64,000 bases of DNA. Origin: Zeugodacus cucurbitae (taxonomy: Eukaryota; Arthropoda; Insecta; Diptera; Tephritidae). Every line of letters starts with the position of its first letter. Position 1 is the stretch's first letter. A model generated the notes under the pieces. The model was not told where the DNA came from. It saw only the letters and a program-made list of their open reading frames with translations, and made no database searches. The position numbers and the translations under genes were made by a program. Location: assembly GCF_028554725.1 (NCBI RefSeq), contig NC_071668.1, forward strand, positions 53,301,732 through 53,365,731, in the 5' to 3' direction. This document shows, in pieces, positions 41,912 through 52,486 of this stretch.

Positions 41912-43450
41912 AAATCTCATCTTAAAAGTATATAGAAAACTTCTTTGGTGATATTAAGATTACATTAAATCTTGAAGACTAGATACTTAATTCTCCAAAT
42001 ACTTGTTATCGTTACGAAATATTAAAACAAAAAAACTACTACTACTACTAGTACTATACTCCACACAAATTAAATTCTAACAATGTATTGAATCTTAATA
42101 CAAATTTATTATACGAGTATAGAAAAAATTAAAACCAAAACAATTAAATATTCCCCCATCAATCCAAACACTTTTATATACTACGAGCTTCCAAAGTATA
42201 CAAATCATTTAATAACATTGTAATTTATGTTCAACAAAACGCACCCACAAACACGCCCACTTCCTGATAAACTGTCAAATTAAAACTTATCTTCACACTA
42301 AACGTATCTCTTGGCAATTGCGAGCGGCCACTCACTCCCAACCCCTTCTGTCACCACTTTCTCCAGCAATTTTTTACATTCGCACACTTTTCATGTCCAC
42401 ACCATATCTGCTGCTTTCTGCTTTGTCATGTTCGGCTTTGACCGACTTGTCATGTTCAATTTGAGTTTAATTTGAGGAGTTTGTTTGTCTGTCGATGCTG
42501 AGCTGTACCAGCTTTGGTGGTGCGTATACCCGTTGTTGCAATTATTTGCTTCTTCTTTCGTTGTTGTTTTCTTTTTCATTGCAACTTTCGCTGAAAGCGT
42601 ACGATAGAACGAATCTCAGGAGAGATATTTAAGTTAAATTAGCAAAATTGTGAGACTTTCGTTTAGATATTTATCCGAAACCAAATGTGGTGCTTTACGC
42701 TGAGCGTTTACTAACAACAGCCTCAATCTCATGAGAGCGCAAAGTACTTTCTAGTGTAGGAGCTTTGCATGAGCGCTATGCCGGCTTTTCCGAATACTCT
42801 TCGAAATTGTAGCACGCAATTTGCTCTCGCATAATTTTTGTAAGCAACTTTCTGCATAACTACATCACTTGTTCAATTTCAAACAGTTGCAATATTGTAT
42901 CCACGAGGTATCACTTTTACTACAACTGGTATAAAAACTCTACACTCACTAAGTCTGAGAAATATCTTTTTTACTCTTTACATTTGTTTTACTCTCGCTC
43001 TCTTTGAAGAGTGTGAGTATTTTCTCAAGTTGCTATGGTTAGTTCGCTCATATGTATATACAAGGCTCTATCCCATTCACTACGAATTCGTCCTTGACTC
43101 GATTCGCACTTGCTGGCTGGCTGGGTAGTTGGCAGTAGTCGCATGTTTAGACATTTTGTTTACACAATCCCTAGCAGGCAAGTAAGCACTACTAGTGTAT
43201 TTACCGGTAGGTACTTGTACGAATATATGCACAAGACAAATATGTAAATGTCTACAAGAATTGTAACAATAATTTTATTTACTGCAGAAGGTAAGTCCTC
43301 GAATAAATATACATAGGCCGGTATTTCGAGTCTATCTGATGTAGTCACCTGAGTGATTTTAACCGATAAAATACCCACAAATAATCACGGCCAAAATTCC
43401 TTGAGAAGGGTATGTAGTCTTAAGGGGTTAGTGGTAGTCAGAGACACGAA
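41912..43450. other. Non-coding stretch
   Basis: No gene recognised. There is a short CTA repeat at about 42032-42050. ORFs at 42391-42579 and 42895-43128 show no motifs. Confidence 0.4.
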
Positions 43451-44030
43451 AAAAGGAAGGGCGTGACCGAACTTTTTATACTCCCGCAATTTATTTATTT
43501 TTTTTTTTAATTTTATTAATATAACACACAATTTGACTCACATATTCGTCATATATGTATATGGTATAAAGTCCATTGAAAGTTGGTAACCCTAATATTA
43601 GGTATATGGGAACTAGGTGAAGTTATGACTCGATTTCACTCATTTTTGGAACAGAGACATATTATTAGAAGAAAAACATTCCCTCTGAATTTCTTCAATA
43701 TATCTGAGAGACTTACTAATATTTTCGGTAAAAAATTAATTCGAATCCCTGAGGTCCTCATGTTCGATATATTGGGCCTTAAAAACTTGTGGTCCGATTT
43801 TGGAAGGGCGATGTCACGCTATAAATGCGGTATTTGTTCAGAGTTCTGTTCTGGTATCTTCACTAGTGCTTGCTTTATATATTGTAAAGTAAACAATTCA
43901 GATCGACTTCGAAGCTCTGGTATATGAGAAGTAGGCGTGGAAGGAATTATGAACCGAATTTTATTGAAATTGGACGAGTAGTTTCGGAGATATGGTTTTT
44001 GACCCATAAGTGGGCGCAACTAAGTCTAAA
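43451..44030 (-). mobile_element. HLR 3' half, minus orientation
   Basis: It begins with AAGGAAGGGCGTGACCGAAC, a decayed hairpin, and TTTTATACTCCCGCAATTT. It continues through CATATTCGTCATATATGTA and body phrases to CCATAAGTGGGCGCAAC. The 5' half with the GTCC tract is missing. The open frame 43583-43927 here is repeat sequence, not a gene. Confidence 0.7.
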
Positions 44031-45236
44031 AACTCGACCGAGAAAAGAAAATTCTAGACTTCAGAAAGTCCAAAAAAAAGAACAAAAATTTGATTTGAAT
44101 GATATGAGAATGATCCTGAGAGTATATTTCCACAATATTGGAATAAAATATCAAACAAGTGGCCATTTGTATTGGTGACCATTATTGAACTATTTTTGCT
44201 GCGTAGCTCTTAATGATAGACCCAGCAAATATCACACATATAACTCAATGTCTAATACTCGGTTCTTCCAGCACCTTTCAGATTTTTTAATCAAAACGGT
44301 CAGCACGCCATAAATAATCGTTTACGCATTTCATGGCGAATTAAAGAAAATAAATATTCAGACGAAGAAATAATAGAGTGATAAGTAAATCAAAGGCCGC
44401 CAAGTGGTGCGCCTAAGCACTAGCGTATGCTTGTAGATATGAGGGCGCTTGAAGAAATTGAGCAGTAAAATGATTTATTTTCCACTACACACATCGCTAG
44501 TTTTGCCTAATAACCGGACATTGCAGGCAAGAAGCTGAAAATTTTGCGCAAAGAGGGAAACCAAAGCGATTATAAGAAAATTCCCAGTGGAAAGTGAGAA
44601 TTCAGTTGGGAACAATAAATTAACTGCACACAAATGCTCGTCACGAGACAAACAAGCAAACATGCACCCACATGGTTTTGTATTCGCATGATAATATATG
44701 TATCTATATGAGTATATTAGCAAATATGTATACCTTTTATGTATGAATGTACCCTTCTCCGTATAAACGGCGAGTGAATATGATTAGACTATTTGATGGC
44801 ATTTAGGTTATAAAATATGAGGCAATTTGAACTATTCCAGTCTGTTGATAACATTAAACTGACGCGTCGGGTATACTACACAGTACTTTAAATTTATAGG
44901 CGACCCTTTTATTTTTCTTTACATAATCATTCTGTAAAATACTCTCACACTCACATACATACATATGTAATAATCTAAAGAAGATATTCGTAGATATTTA
45001 TAGTATTAACTACTTATTAACGATATGTAGGCGCTATTAAGGACCACGTTTCACTGCTTTTAGTGTGGAATCACAATAATTTAAGCTTATCTTTATTTTT
45101 GAGATAGGAAATGCCATTTGATTGGGACTTATGGTTGTGATCGCTATATAAGCGACTTATATATCAGAATTGTCGTATCAAAAGAGTATTTCAACATTTT
45201 ATTTAGCATCATATAATGATAAGAAACATATTGAAA
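44031..45236. other. Non-coding stretch
   Basis: No gene recognised; AT-rich with a few CATA/TATG-rich patches. Confidence 0.45.
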
Positions 45237-45970
45237 ACAAGTTAGGAATGGCTAAGTTCGGGTGCAACCGAACATTTTATACTCTCGCAATTTATTGAAG
45301 AAATTTTATTAAGATAACACACAATTTAACACATATGTATATTCGGCATAAAATCCAATAGAAAAACGAAAATCATCATATTTACTATATAGGCTGATGT
45401 AATTCCTAAACCGATTTACTCATTTTCACCACCAACATACATTATATCTAAGATTATAAGCTCATTCAATTTTGCTAAGATATTTCATATATTACCCGAT
45501 TTATAAATACGATGGGCCGTATTTTTATTTTGAAATTTTTTTTCACAAGTGATGCCACAGTTCATATACAGTATGTGTGTAAAGTTTTATTCCGCTATTT
45601 TCATTTTAAAATATTATATACTGAATTTCATTGAACAATAAGTGGGCGATGCCACGCCCATTTTCCATTTTGTAAAAAAATCGGAGTGCAGTTTCTTTCT
45701 GCCATTTCTCCTGTAAAATTTAATGTTTCTGACTTTTTCGGTATTGAGTTAATGCACTTTTTGTAATTTTCAACCTAACCTTTGTATCTTATCTACATTT
45801 TTACTCAAGTTATCCGTAGCACGGACGGGCGGACATGCGGGTTTTGACTCGTCTCGTCACCCTGATCATTTTGATATATGTATATAACCCCATATCTAAC
45901 TCCTTTAGTTTTATGTATTACAAACAACCGTTGTGTGAACAAAACTGTAATACTCTCTTAGCAATTTTTG
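45237..45970 (-). mobile_element. HLR, shortened copy
   Basis: It carries the hairpin GTTCGG-GTGCAA-CCGAAC (45257-45274), TTTATACTCTCGCAATTTAT, the body phrase GTGGGCGATGCCACGCCCA, a reduced GGACGGGCGGACA tract (45823-45836) and CAAACAACCGTTGTGTGAAC. It ends at the 5' hairpin arm AATACTCTCTTAGCAA. About half of the body is deleted. A further body scrap (GTCCCGATTTTATAGGGCG) follows near 46007-46060. Confidence 0.75.
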
Positions 45971-46060
45971 TTTGTCTACTAGTTTTATTACTGGGTTAAG
46001 TCCTCTGGTCCCGATTTTATAGGGCGATGCTTCAGAGATATATATTGGGGTATATTGTTT

Positions 46061-48503
46061 GAGCGCACCAAAGTTATTGCGGCTTTGAAAGTAATCCAAA
46101 TGTAACGGTACGCAAGGTGTCTTATAAATAATACTACAACCCATATTGAGTACGAATTTACTTACTCATTCTATTAAATAGTCGTTTTAAAATTCTTAGT
46201 TTTGTGTTCTCTAGAGAAAAACGATCACTTGCAAACTATTTCGAAGGATAAATATAAACTTATTTGACCCCTCACAATAAAAGGATGGACAGACAGACAT
46301 TAAATAACATTAATTTTAATGAAATAACCGCTGACTAAACTAACTATTTTTAATGTCTTTCATCACTGCTGTTTAAACTACACTTACGTGTCTAATAAAT
46401 TTTCTCTTGAAATGATTATATTTAATAGCGTATGCCAAAAGTTTATAATTCGCATTTGGTGGTCCTTTAATCACCCACGTTAGCAGTGGGAGAAAGAAAA
46501 TTGAATACGCTTTAAACGTCAAATACTTACATGCAGTAACCTTAAACTCATTGACGCAGGACATTAATTTTCTCTCACTTTCACTCTATCAATTGCATAT
46601 AAATTAATAGTATTTAAACTCTCAAGAGAATCAAAGTGAAACTGACATTCGGAAGGCAAAACAAATAAAACAAATTGAAGAGAATCGAAAACCATGGTAT
46701 CGCTTGCCATCCAAATGAAACGAAGCATTGAAGCAGCAGCGAATGCTTGGTCACCGTCAATTTTTAATTGCAATTTCCGATTTAGTTCAAAAACTTATTA
46801 AGAAAGTTGGTCAAATGTTCCTCTCAGCAGCAATGCTGCAAGAGCTCTACAGCAAAACGAACCAAAAATGAACGAAGAAATATAACAGGAACGAAGTAAG
46901 GAATTGCAAAGCATTGCAGTTTAGCCAAAGTTTTCGACTAGTGTTTCAAATGCAACGTCAACTTCACCAACATCACTGCTTCAAGAAGCCATTTCTGCTC
47001 TCCTCTATTACTTTCAGCTATAGCTACTATCGACGTTTTTGATCTACATATAGAAAATGACTTGAAAAAGAATTACATAAAATCAGTATCAAACATTTCT
47101 TATTTCTAATTTGTTGCTTTGGTAACAGTCTTTACAGACATGCTTTTTAAAGAAGAAAAAGTTCAAAGACAGTATTAATTTTAGACGGCAAGGTTATTTT
47201 TTACTTTCAAAGGTGTGAGTGAAAGATTTTTCTTTCGTAAATTTCGCCGTACGTATGTATATTAAAATAGAACTCAATTAGATGATCAGATATGCAATTT
47301 GTCGATGTGGATTTAGTCTTTAAAATAAAAAAATGAAGATTTGGTTTATAAAAGTCTAAAGAAAAATAATGGCAAATCACTCTGATGCTCCGTACTCTGA
47401 TTAAATTATATCGTGAAGCCAATTTAGTTAAAATTTTTTATGCATTTGTGCTAGTTTAGGTACTTGTTGCATGTTAATGTTAACACAATGGTTGTTTGTA
47501 ATTTAAGTATATTGAGTCAGATACTGAATTATAAAAAAATTTATATGTACTTATTCGAAGACTATGTACGGCCATCTTGTTGTATTGGTTACAGGCACCA
47601 TTATGAAGGAGCTGGACTCGATAGCATCTCCCTAAAAACATACATTATACTTCCCAAGTTAGTTTAGTTGTCAATTCACGGTCGGCAATGTCCAACCTCT
47701 GTGTGAGTTCTTCATCACTAATTGAAGGAAAGGCTGGACATCGAGATATGCAAATTAATGATATGTAAACTTCACAAACATTCTCTAGTAATGAATGTAA
47801 TATCTTAAAAAAAACAGCCAAAAAAAAAATTAAAAATGGTTGCATTGGAAACATGTTATATTTAATTTCACTTCAAAATACCTTTGCATTCACTATATTT
47901 TCCAGAAGCAACCTTTCCCTGACGCAAACATCTAAAACAGTCTCACTGTGATTTAATGACAATGTATTCCCGATATTCTTTCCATTTATATGTATGACCG
48001 TATTTATAATATAATTGTGAAAGTTCTTAAAGTGATTGGGCTTCATTGTACCTTCTGGATCACATATTTCCATTGATTTTATAGAAATTAAATGAAATGA
48101 TCATTCTGAATATGATCTCGCGAAATTTCTATTACTTAAAAGATCTGTTCTCATTCTCCAACCCCTCATTCAACATAAAATTCAAATTCAAATAAATACA
48201 TACATACATAAGTACGTACTGTATCTAGGTACAAACGAATATACCCTATATAAATAATACGAATAAATTGCTATTTTATTCATTTAATTAAGCGAGTACT
48301 CGCATCTCTGCTAGCTATATTTGCCTCAGTTGCACATAGTACATACCACATGCCAATATGTGCAGTTATATGTGTTTATGCACCAGGTACGCTTTTTTGC
48401 TCTCATGAACGCAGTCAGTTGCATGCGAAACTCGATTTTGCGCACAAGAGCAGAGCGCAATATTATTGAGTGAAGTGGCAAATTGGACGTTATAACTCAC
48501 CAA
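46061..48503. other. Non-coding stretch
   Basis: About 2.4 kb without a recognisable gene or transposon. Short ORFs (46564-46773, 47464-47667, 47873-48073) have no domains. The last 200 bases before the tRNA gene are slightly less AT-rich. Confidence 0.45.
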
Positions 48504-48575
48504 GGGGGTGTAGCTCAGTGGTAGAGTGCTCGCTTCGCATGTGAGAAGTCCCGGGTTCAAACCCCGGCACCTCCA
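48504..48575 (+). tRNA. tRNA-Ala, anticodon CGC
   Basis: The 72 bases fold as a complete cloverleaf with no intron. The 7-bp acceptor stem GGGGGTG/CACCTCC contains a G3-U70 pair, the main alanine identity element. The D arm is GCTC...GAGT. The anticodon stem CTCGC/GTGAG closes the loop TTCGCAT, so the anticodon is CGC, reading GCG. The T arm is CCGGG-TTCAAAC-CCCGG. The discriminator base is A. CCA is not encoded, as in eukaryotes. Internal promoters are visible as box A (TAGCTCAGTGG from 48511) and box B (GGTTCAAACC, 48554-48563). Confidence 0.97.
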
Positions 48576-48595
48576 GTTCAGGATTGAGTTGTTTC

Positions 48596-48601
48596 TTTTT
48601 T
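48596..48601 (+). terminator. RNA polymerase III terminator
   Basis: A run of six T residues lies 20 bases after the tRNA, the usual Pol III stop signal for a tRNA gene. Confidence 0.8.
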
Positions 48602-49024
48602 AATTTTTAAATACTTTCAAATTTGCTAGGAAATTTTTTTATTAATTTTGAAATTGCATTATTTTAAGATAAAATATTACCAATATTATGAAATAGATTT
48701 TGCATGCGACTTCATATGATGTTGTTCAAGGAGGACATATGTATGTATGTAACGTTTCAATTGATACAATAATTTCTTGGGAATATGCAGTGTTTAGTGT
48801 GGCATGAAAACTACATAACCAGAAGAAGTTCAACTACCCTAATTCTAACTGTGTTTTTATATGCAAATGCGAATACAGGTTTTCTGAATTGTATTATTAT
48901 TTATTATACCTTATTTATCGAAAATTGAATACATCATGACTAGATAGTACCTTACATCGATATGTCTATGTTCTGTTGATGCATTAAACACGATTTCAAG
49001 GATTGCAGACAATTTTTCATGTTA
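48602..49024. other. Spacer after tRNA-Ala
   Basis: AT-rich with no gene or repeat end seen. Confidence 0.45.
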
Positions 49025-49424
49025 AGACTTTCAGAGCTGGAGTGTTTTCGTCCATTCGGACAACATTACCAAGGCAGCGTAGCCGCTGTCTTTTTATTCG
49101 CTGAACTATGTCAATGTCGTCGTATAACTCGTACAGCTCATCGTTCCATCGTCTGCGGTATTCGCCGTTGCCAATGTTCTGAGTACAGTAAATCAAGCGC
49201 AACATTTTCTTCTCGAAAACTCCTAGTGTCGTCTCATCGTCCAAGCTTCTGCACCATAAAGCAGGACGGGAATGATAAGCGACTTGTAGAGTTCGATTTT
49301 GGTTCGTCGAGAGAGGACTTTACTGTTCAATTGCCTACTCAGTCCAAAGTAGCACCTATTGGCAAGAGTGATTCTGCGCTGGATGTTGCTTCCGATGATA
49401 TCAATATCATCGGCATACACCAGG
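49025..49424 (-). mobile_element. RTE-clade LINE H, internal fragment
   Basis: The fragment covers the C-terminal and thumb region (MDDETTLGVFEKKMLRLIY, RRRWNDELYELYDDID) and a short piece with YADDIDIIGSN. Deletions of about 15 bases near 49238 and about 180 bases near 49384 lie between them. It has neither a 3' hairpin nor a 5' end. Its right side passes into unrelated DNA at 49425, and that junction is repeated inside LINE I. Confidence 0.82.
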
Positions 49425-49612
49425 TATTTTTTCTATCACAACATGATATTTTACATGTCTATAATTCGAGTCAACAATTGGATAACCAATTACAATACCT
49501 ACAATTCAATAATATCTCCACTAAAGATTGAGAAAACTGAAAATACATGGTACACTAGATCCTGAACTGTAAATCAAATATGAGTTTTGAATGATACAAA
49601 TTAATCTTAATT
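49075..49612. repeat. Tract shared with LINE I (copy 1)
   Basis: 538 bases are almost identical to 50450-50986, with one single-base indel near 49178. The tract includes the LINE H part and about 188 bases of following non-LINE DNA (TATTTTTTCTATCACAAC to TTAATCTTAATT). Private LINE changes such as GAGTACAGTAAATCAAGCGC are shared. Confidence 0.92.
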
Positions 49613-50009
49613 AATTATTGTGAATGCTTGTATTTTCTTGGCTGAATCTTTTTACTATAATTTAATCTTATTTGGATTCAAGGACTCAAGCGTTTTAGCC
49701 AGCCTTAACTAACTAATGTTGACAAAGTCGGCTTTGTTGAATTTCGCCTTAGAACCGCCAATTAGTGCATTATTTCTTTGTTTCGATCTCGTTTGTATCA
49801 ATGTTATATCCAAATATGTGTACATTAGTGTTTGATCCTCCAAGCATTAGAAATTAGTGAATCGAACAAACTATACGAGTAGTTTAAACAAACCTCAATA
49901 CTAAATAATATTTTAGTAACGCCTAGTTTTCCCATATCTATGCCTTATATCTTCTAAAATTACTTTATACTTTAACTTTTAACCCTTTAAAATCATTATG
50001 CTTTTATAT
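49613..50009. other. Non-coding stretch
   Basis: AT-rich, no gene seen. It ends at the 5' terminus of the next HLR. Confidence 0.45.
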
Positions 50010-50199
50010 TTATACTCTCGCAACCTGTTGCACAGAGTATCATAGTTTTGTTCACATAACGGTTGTTTGTGTCACCAAGAAATATACGAGTTAGATATGG
50101 GGTTATATATACATAAATGATCAGGATGACGAGTAGATTTGAAATCCGGATGTCTGTCCGTCCGTCTGTCCGTCAGTCCGTCTGTCCGTCTGTCCGTGC

Positions 50200-50207
50200 A
50201 AGCGATA
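50200..50207. repeat. Left target-site duplication of LINE I (AAGCGATA)
   Basis: AAGCGATA recurs at 51221-51228. Joining the two sides restores the HLR phrase GTGCAAGCGATAACTTGAG, confirming the insertion point. Confidence 0.85.
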
Positions 50208-50226
50208 TGTATGTGATTGGCGTTGC

Positions 50227-50242
50227 AACCGTTTAGCCGGTT
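50227..50242 (-). promoter_or_regulatory. 3' stem-loop of LINE I with stop codon in the loop
   Basis: As RNA: AACCG-GCUAAA-CGGUU, identical to LINE E, with the UAA stop in the loop. Confidence 0.7.
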
Positions 50243-50449
50243 ATAGCCGAATCGACGATAGTGCGCCACCTGTCTCTCTCCTTTGCAGTTCGGCGCCAGT
50301 TGGAGATCCCAAGTGTAACCAGGTCGCTCTCCACCTGGTCCCTCCAACGGAGTGGAGGCCTTCCCCTTCCTCGGCTTCCTCCGGCGGGTACTGCATCGAA
50401 CACTTTCAGGGCTGGAGTGTTTTCGTCCATTCGGACAGCATGACCTAGC

Positions 50450-50986
50450 CAGCGTAGCCGCTGTCTTTTTATTCGCTGAACTATGTCAATGTCGTCGTAT
50501 AACTCGTACAGCTCATCGTTCCATCGTCTGCGGTATTCGCCGTTGCCAATGTCTGAGTACAGTAAATCAAGCGCAACATTTTCTTCTCGAAAACTCCTAG
50601 TGTCGTCTCATCGTCCAAGCTTCTGCACCATAAAGCAGGACGGGAATGATAAGCGACTTGTAGAGTTCGATTTTGGTTCGTCGAGAGAGGACTTTACTGT
50701 TCAATTGCCTACTCAGTCCAAAGTAGCACCTATTGGCAAGAGTGATTCTGCGCTGGATGTTGCTTCCGATGATATCAATATCATCGGCATACACCAGGTA
50801 TTTTTTCTATCACAACATGATATTTTACATGTCTATAATTCGAGTCAACAATTGGATAACCAATTACAATACCTACAATTCAATAATATCTCCACTAAAG
50901 ATTGAGAAAACTGAAAATACATGGTACACTAGATCCTGAACTGTAAATCAAATATGAGTTTTGAATGATACAAATTAATCTTAATT
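50450..50986. repeat. Tract shared with LINE H (copy 2)
   Basis: This is the partner of 49075-49612. Here the non-LINE part (about 50799-50986) is sandwiched between LINE segments that were once contiguous in the element. Confidence 0.92.
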
Positions 50987-52486
50987 GACGTGGGAGCCAA
51001 GACGCGAATGCGCCGACTGTTTGTTTGATGACAGGAGATATTTCGTCTTGTCCTCATTCACCTCCAGACCCATTCGCTTCGCCTCCTTATCCATGCGGGA
51101 AAAAGCAGAACAAACGGCGCGGTTGTTGCTTCCGATGATATCAATATCATCGGCGTACGCCAGAAGCTGTACACTCTTGTAGAAGATTGTACCTTCTCGG
51201 TTAAGCTCTGCAGCTCTTATAAGCGATAACTTGAGTAAAAATTAAGATATCTTAATGAAACTTGGAACACATGTTCCTTGGCACCCTGAGGAGGTTGCTT
51301 TCGAAAATGGGCAAAATCGGTCCACTGCCACGCCCACAAAATGGAGGAAACCGAAAACCTATACAGTGTCATAACTAAGCCATAAATAAAGTTATGAAAA
51401 TGAAATTTGGAACATAGGATCCCATTAGGGAGGGGCACATTTGGATGTAATTTTTTTGGAAAAGTGGGCGTGACCCCTCCCCCAAATAGGTTTTCTGAAT
51501 ATAACTCGCAAACCAATAAAGCTATATAAGCCAAACTTTTTGCAGTCGTTTCTTTTAGCCATTTCCTTATACAGTCCAAAAATGAAAGAAATCGGATAAT
51601 AACCACGCCCACCTCCCATACAAAGGTTAGGTTGAAAATTACTAAAAGTGGGTTAACTCCCTAACGAAAAACGTCAGAAACACCAAATTTTACATAAGAA
51701 AAGGCAGAAGAAAGCTGCACTGAGATTATTTTACAAAATGGAAAATGGGCGTGGCGTCGCCCACTTATGGGTCAAAAACCATATCTCAAGAACTATTCGG
51801 CCGATTTCAATGAAATTCGGTACATAACACTTTCTTGACACCCTGATGACATGGGTGGAATATGGGCGAAATCGGTTCACAACTACGTCTACTTCCCATA
51901 TAACCCAATTTTGAATTCCATCTGATTTGTTCACTTTATAATGTATTCATAAGGAACCAATGAAGCTAGCGGAATAAAACTTTACACAAATACTGTATTT
52001 GAGCTGTGACATCACTTGTGGAAAAATTGTCAAAATCGAACCATGACTTTTCAAGGCCCCTGATATCAAACATGAAGAACTCAGTGCCTAAGGTTAATTT
52101 TTCACCGAAAATATAGGTAAATCCCTCAGATATTTTAATGTAATTCATTCCCTCTGAATTTTTTTCTTATAACAGTTTCTCTCTGTACCTGAAATGGTAA
52201 AAATTGGGTCATAACTTCCCCCAGATCCCATATACCTAATTATAAGTAATATTAAATTAAGTGAGCGTATAGTCTTCGATACGTTGTATCTTGGTGGTGA
52301 AAACGAATGAAATCGGTTTAGGAATTACCTCAGTCCCCATATACTATTTATGATGATTTTCGTTATTCTATTGAACTTTATGCCGAATATATGGGTCGAA
52401 TTGTGTTGTCTTTATAAAATTACATCAATAAATTGCGAGAGTATAAAATGTTCGGTTACACCCGAACTTAGCCCTTCCTTACTTGT

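Larger units (their letters stand above)
50208..51220 (-). mobile_element. RTE-clade LINE I (second subfamily), 5'-truncated and chimeric
   Basis: It starts at a GTATGTGATTGGCGTTGCAA 3' end like LINE E, with the same hairpin (50227-50242). It runs through the C-terminal tail (50233-50430, intact to the stop) and thumb, then carries a YADD piece and 188 bases of non-LINE DNA, then resumes at GACGTGGGAGCCAAG through KTKYLLSS, a second YADD block and RAAEL, where it is 5'-truncated. AAGCGATA flanks it. The foreign insert is the same DNA that follows LINE H. Confidence 0.88.
50010..52486 (+). mobile_element. HLR, complete ends, with nested LINE
   Basis: The 5' end TTATACTCTCGCAA (50010-50023) forms a local hairpin with GTTGC and AGAGTAT. 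The 3' end has TTGCGAGAGTATAA (52433-52446), the hairpin GTTCGG-TTACAC-CCGAAC (52450-52467) and the tail CCTTCCTTACTTG. The GTCTGTCC tract (50148-50197) is cut by LINE I. Without that insert it is about 1.46 kb, the longest body among the copies. ORFs in 51217-52148 are repeat sequence. Confidence 0.8.
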
